A stretch of 9,405 nucleotides of DNA, taken from contig CAJUPW010000044.1 of NCBI GenBank assembly GCA_910588635.1, forward strand, positions 1-9,405. The letters are read 5' to 3'. Both the position numbers and the translations under genes were made by a program. Shown piece by piece: positions 6,876 through 9,405 of the stretch; within the stretch, counting starts at the first letter, position 1, and each line of letters starts with the position of its first letter. Under the pieces are notes generated by a model. It was given only the letters and a program-made list of their open reading frames with translations, had not been told where the DNA came from and ran no database searches. The DNA is from an uncultured Oscillospiraceae bacterium. GTDB taxonomy: Bacteria; Bacillota; Clostridia; Oscillospirales; Oscillospiraceae.

Positions 6876-7527
6876 GGAAGAGGACTGGCTCCAACTGTCT
6901 GGTTTGCAGCACTTCGCCTTCTGCCGCCGCCAGTGGGCGCTGATCCACATTGAGGACCAGTGGGCGGAGAATTACCGCACGGTGGACGGCCATCTCATGC
7001 ACGAGCATGTTCACGGCCAGACATTCCGGGAGAGCCGGGGGGACCGGCTGACTGTCAGAGGGCTGGCGATCCGCTCGGCGGAGCTGGGCGTCTCCGGTCA
7101 GTGTGACGCGGTGGAGTTTCACAGAGACCCTACTGGGGTCCCTCTGCGGGACCGGGAGGGGCTGTGGCTGCCTTACCCGGTGGAGTACAAACGCGGCAGA
7201 CCCAAAGAGCACAGCGCGGACGAACTTCAGCTGTGTGCCCAGGCCATGTGCCTGGAGGAGATGCTCTGTTGCTCCATCTCGGAGGGGGCGCTCTACTACG
7301 GGGAACCCCGCCGCCGGACTGTAGTGTCCTTTACGCCTGAGCTGCGCAGGCAGGTCCGGGATAGTTTGACAGAGATGCGCCAGCTGTACCAGCGGCGCTA
7401 TACGCCCAAGGTCAAGCCGTCTAAAGCCTGTAACGCCTGCTCTTTGAAGGACCTGTGTCTGCCCAGGCTGATGGGCCGCAAGAAAGTTGCGGACTACTTA
7501 GCCGCTGCCATGGAGGAGCTGGAATGA
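6865..7527 (+). CDS. cas4: Cas4, RecB-like iron-sulfur nuclease of spacer acquisition
   Basis: This 220-residue protein trims prespacer ends and enforces PAM choice together with Cas1-Cas2. The four Fe-S cysteines are visible as C20 (HFAFCRRQW) and C189, C192 and C198 (CNACSLKDLC). The RecB-like nuclease core shows the histidine segment HEHVHG (46-51), D81 in GQCDAVEF, the E107-x-K109 pair in PVEYKRG, and glutamines Q122 and Q126. The gene begins inside cas7c (11-base overlap), with CGGAG at 6853-6857 as ribosome binding site, and overlaps cas1 by four bases (ATGA). Full length, with no missing key residue seen. Confidence 0.95.
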   Translation: MVFREEDWLQLSGLQHFAFCRRQWALIHIEDQWAENYRTVDGHLMHEHVHGQTFRESRGDRLTVRGLAIRSAELGVSGQCDAVEFHRDPTGVPLRDREGLWLPYPVEYKRGRPKEHSADELQLCAQAMCLEEMLCCSISEGALYYGEPRRRTVVSFTPELRRQVRDSLTEMRQLYQRRYTPKVKPSKACNACSLKDLCLPRLMGRKKVADYLAAAMEELE

Positions 7528-8555
7528 AACATCTGCTCAACACTCTCTATATTCTCTCGGAAGAAATTTACCTGTCTCTGGATGGAGAAAATGTGGTAGC
7601 CAACCGGGACAAGGAGGCCATCGCCCGCTATCCTCTGCACACCTTGCAGAATATTATTACGTTTTCCTATGCCGGGGCATCCCCGGCGCTGATGGGGGCC
7701 TGCGCCCAGCGGCAGGTTGGCCTAGCTTTCTGCACGCCCAGAGGAAAATTCCTGGCACGGGTGTGCGGCGGGGGAAATGGAAATGTCCTGCTCCGCCGGA
7801 CACAGTACCGGACTGCGGACGACCCCAGCCAGTGCTGTCAGATCAGCCGCACCATGATTGTCGGTAAGCTGTTCAATGCCCGCTGGAGTATCGAGCGTAC
7901 CCGCCGGGACCACGGTCTGCGGGTGGACAGCGAAAAACTGTTCTCCGCCTCCAAACAGCTCCAAGGGCTCCTGTCTCAGGTCAGGGAGGTAACCCTCCTG
8001 GAGGAATTGCGGGGCCTGGAGGGAGCGGGGGCCTCCGCCTACTTCGGCGTGTTAGACGAGATGATCCTGGGGGATAAAGAGACATTTTCCTTTCGAGGAC
8101 GCAGCCGCCGCCCTCCGCTGGACGCGGTCAACGCCATGCTCTCCTTCGCATACAGCCTCTTGGCCCATGACTGCGCCTCCGCGCTGGAAAGCGTGGGGCT
8201 GGATTCCTATGTGGGATTCCTGCACCGGGACCGCCCGGGCCGGGCCTCCCTGGCCCTGGACCTGATGGAGGAACTGCGCCCCTGTATGGCGGACCGCTTT
8301 GTGCTGACGCTCATCAACAACCGTCAGGTCAAGGCGGCGGACTTTCAATATATGGAGAGCGGCGCGGTGCTGCTGACAGACAGCGGCAGAAAAACGTTTT
8401 TGAAGCACTGGCAGGAGAAGAAAAAAGAGACGCTGACCCACCCCTATCTGGGAGAAAAGCTCCCGTGGGGGATGATCCCTTGTATTCAAGCGCTTCTGTT
8501 GGCCCGCTATCTCCGGGGAGACCTGGACGCTTACCCACCGTTTTTATGGAAGTGA
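7524..8555 (+). CDS. cas1: Cas1, CRISPR integrase
   Basis: The 343-residue metal-dependent integrase inserts prespacers at the leader-repeat junction in complex with Cas2. The catalytic site is intact: E166 in RGLEGAGAS, H234 in GFLHRDRPG, and the acidic pair D246/E249 in LDLMEELRP. ATG 7524 overlaps the cas4 stop (ATGA), and GGAGGAG (7512-7518) is its ribosome binding site. An upstream in-frame start at 7455 lies inside cas4 in another register and is not credible. cas2 follows after 4 bases. Confidence 0.96.
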   Translation: MKHLLNTLYILSEEIYLSLDGENVVANRDKEAIARYPLHTLQNIITFSYAGASPALMGACAQRQVGLAFCTPRGKFLARVCGGGNGNVLLRRTQYRTADDPSQCCQISRTMIVGKLFNARWSIERTRRDHGLRVDSEKLFSASKQLQGLLSQVREVTLLEELRGLEGAGASAYFGVLDEMILGDKETFSFRGRSRRPPLDAVNAMLSFAYSLLAHDCASALESVGLDSYVGFLHRDRPGRASLALDLMEELRPCMADRFVLTLINNRQVKAADFQYMESGAVLLTDSGRKTFLKHWQEKKKETLTHPYLGEKLPWGMIPCIQALLLARYLRGDLDAYPPFLWK

Positions 8556-8559
8556 TCGG

Positions 8560-8850
8560 ATGCTGGTTTTAATCACCTACGATGTAAATACCGAGGACGC
8601 TGTTGGCCGCAAGCGTCTGCGGCAAATCGCAAAGCAGTGCGTCAACTACGGCCAGCGGGTGCAGAACTCTGTTTTTGAGTGCCTGCTGGACGCGGCCCAG
8701 TGCCGGATGTTACAGGCAAAGCTATGTAAAATCATGGATCAGGAAAAAGACAGTCTGCGTTTTTACTACCTGGGGAACCGCTACGAAAAGAAGATTGAGC
8801 ATTTTGGAATAAAGGCATCCTATGCTCCGGAGGATGTGTTGATGCTTTAA
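8560..8850 (+). CDS. cas2: Cas2, structural partner of Cas1
   Basis: The 96-residue ferredoxin-fold protein dimerises to bridge two Cas1 dimers and set spacer length. The first strand MLVLITYDV carries the conserved aspartate D8, and the segment YGQRVQNSVFECLL is typical of the family. The ATG lies 4 bases after the cas1 stop, behind a moderate GGAAGTGAT site (8548-8556). It is the last gene of the operon and directly precedes the CRISPR leader. Confidence 0.96.
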   Translation: MLVLITYDVNTEDAVGRKRLRQIAKQCVNYGQRVQNSVFECLLDAAQCRMLQAKLCKIMDQEKDSLRFYYLGNRYEKKIEHFGIKASYAPEDVLML

Positions 8851-9020
8851 GTGCGAAGCGCAAGTACGCGGAAAATCACCACAGGTTCGCACCAGATTTC
8901 GCGGCGTTTTCCGTGAACAGGTGACCTTGTTTTTAGAAATTGAATCGGAATTAGGAGGAGATATCTGAAAAAATTGTCTACTTGTTGTAAAAACAGCTTG
9001 AAATTTTGGCTGTTTTTGCA
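8851..9020 (+). promoter_or_regulatory. CRISPR leader
   Basis: These 170 bases between cas2 and the first repeat become increasingly AT-rich toward the array, as expected of a leader that carries the array promoter and integration signals. Three inverted repeats are visible: GTGCGAA/TTCGCAC (8851-8857, 8886-8892), CGCGGAAAA/TTTTCCGTG (8867-8875, 8907-8915, one wobble) and AAAAACAGC/GCTGTTTTT (8989-8997, 9009-9017). No convincing -35/-10 pair could be picked out; TTGAAT (8940-8945) followed by TATCTG at 16 bases is only a weak candidate. Confidence 0.8.
8916..8934 (+). terminator. Weak candidate terminator of the cas operon
   Basis: A 6-bp stem (AACAGG with CCTTGTT bases 8926-8931, one G-T wobble) encloses a TGAC loop and is followed by TTT. 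The stem is weak, so it may be fortuitous; readthrough into the array is possible. Confidence 0.25.
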
Positions 9021-9053
9021 GTCGCTCCCCTCTCGGGGGGCGTGGATTGAAAT

Positions 9054-9086
9054 ACCAAACGGGGACACCATTACCAGATATAAACC
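9054..9086 (+). other. Spacer 1, one-base-shifted copy of spacer 3
   Basis: Thirty-three bases that share a 32-base identical core with spacer 3 (9187-9219). Spacer 1 has an extra A at its leader-side end, while spacer 3 has an extra C at its distal end. Read in one frame the core encodes QTGTPLPDIN, so the protospacer may lie in a coding gene of a mobile element; its identity is unknown. Confidence 0.9.
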
Positions 9087-9186
9087 GTCGCTCCCCTCTC
9101 GGGGGGCGTGGATTGAAATCACACGGAGATAATCAACGGGGAGGAGGTGATTGGTCGCTCCCCTCTCGGGGGGCGTGGATTGAAAT

Positions 9187-9219
9187 CCAAACGGGGACAC
9201 CATTACCAGATATAAACCC
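9187..9219 (+). other. Spacer 3, same protospacer as spacer 1
   Basis: Starts CCAAACGGGG and ends ATAAACCC; identical to spacer 1 except for the one-base displacement. It lies two positions further from the leader and should be the older acquisition. If spacer 1 is a faithful copy, the base preceding this protospacer is A, which does not fit the usual I-C PAM ending in C. Confidence 0.9.
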
Positions 9220-9354
9220 GTCGCTCCCCTCTCGGGGGGCGTGGATTGAAATCAGCCTGCGCGGCAAAATCAAGCGGACGCAGGAGGTCGCTCCCCTCTC
9301 GGGGGGCGTGGATTGAAATCCCGCTCGGTGACCTCTCCGGTGATCGATGAGGTG

Positions 9355-9386
9355 GTCGCTCCCCTCTCGGGGGCGTGGATTGAAAT
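9355..9386 (+). repeat. Variant CRISPR repeat with one G deleted
   Basis: This repeat is 32 bases because its G run is five rather than six. The hairpin can re-pair as a 7-bp stem with one extra loop base, so processing by Cas5c may still occur. It is the farthest repeat from the leader in the window, but more array follows. Confidence 0.95.
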
Positions 9387-9405
9387 GGCCCGGTGCGCGT
9401 AATGT

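Larger units (their letters stand above)
9021..9405 (+). CRISPR. Type I-C CRISPR array, leader-proximal part (continues past window)
   Basis: Six repeats start at 9021, 9087, 9154, 9220, 9287 and 9355. The first five are identical 33-mers beginning GTCGCTCCCC and ending GTGGATTGAAAT; the sixth is 32 long. Each repeat folds into CGCTCCCC/GGGGGGCG around a TCTC loop (8 bp, one T-G wobble), the hairpin that Cas5c cleaves, leaving a 3'-end-derived handle typical of type I-C. Spacers are 9054-9086, 9120-9153, 9187-9219, 9253-9286 and 9320-9354 (33, 34, 33, 34, 35 bases); a sixth is cut at 19 bases by the window end. The leader side is at 9021, so spacer 1 should be the newest. Spacers 1 and 3 are near copies of each other. 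Confidence 0.98.

Noticed and set aside
6033..6950. Minus-strand open frame of 305 codons opposite cas7c
   Set aside because: Shadow of a GC-rich coding gene. cas7c has clear family motifs, a ribosome binding site and operon position; the antisense frame has no recognisable motif.
8847..9203. Minus-strand open frame of 118 codons across the array (ISIHAPREGSD-like repeats)
   Set aside because: It is translation of CRISPR repeats and spacers, a well-known source of false proteins.
9047..9316. Plus-strand open frame across the array (SLPSRGAWIEI-like repeats)
   Set aside because: Also a translation of the CRISPR repeats, with no ribosome binding site.

Overview
The window carries the tail of a ribosomal RNA operon, a three-gene tRNA operon, and a complete type I-C CRISPR-Cas locus (cas3-cas5c-cas8c/cas11c-cas7c-cas4-cas1-cas2) with the leader and first six repeats of its array, which runs off the right edge. 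GC-rich coding sequence, very strong GGAGG-type ribosome binding sites, CCA-encoding tRNA genes and the character of the 5S and tRNA sequences suggest a Gram-positive Clostridia-type bacterium, perhaps a gut Oscillospiraceae-like organism. That assignment is inference; no species can be named from the sequence alone.

Layout. 1-55 is the 3' end of a 5S rRNA, followed by the rrn terminator (57-95). 96-474 holds no convincing gene, only a few small hairpins. A consensus promoter (475-503) drives tRNA-Met(CAT), tRNA-Glu(TTC) and tRNA-Val(CAC), and the transcript ends at an 18-bp-stem terminator (809-856). From the terminator to about 945 the minus strand reads as a short coherent coding tail without a start, possibly the remnant of a gene cut off when the CRISPR locus arrived. 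Beyond about 945 the DNA turns AT-rich, and this stretch holds the likely cas promoters.

The cas genes (1140-8850) are all on the plus strand and tightly packed, with overlaps or gaps of 0-4 bases, so they are very probably one translationally coupled operon. Cas5c processes the pre-crRNA; Cas5c, Cas7c, Cas8c and the internally translated Cas11c form Cascade; Cas3 is the recruited nuclease-helicase; Cas4, Cas1 and Cas2 acquire spacers. All hallmark motifs checked are intact, so the system looks functional.

The leader (8851-9020) contains two interlocked inverted repeats with pseudoknot topology, and a perfect 9-bp inverted repeat ending 3 bases before the first repeat. The array has five identical 33-bp repeats and a sixth that lacks one G. 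The most unusual signal is that spacers 1 and 3 are the same sequence displaced by one base. This points to two separate acquisitions from one protospacer rather than a duplication.
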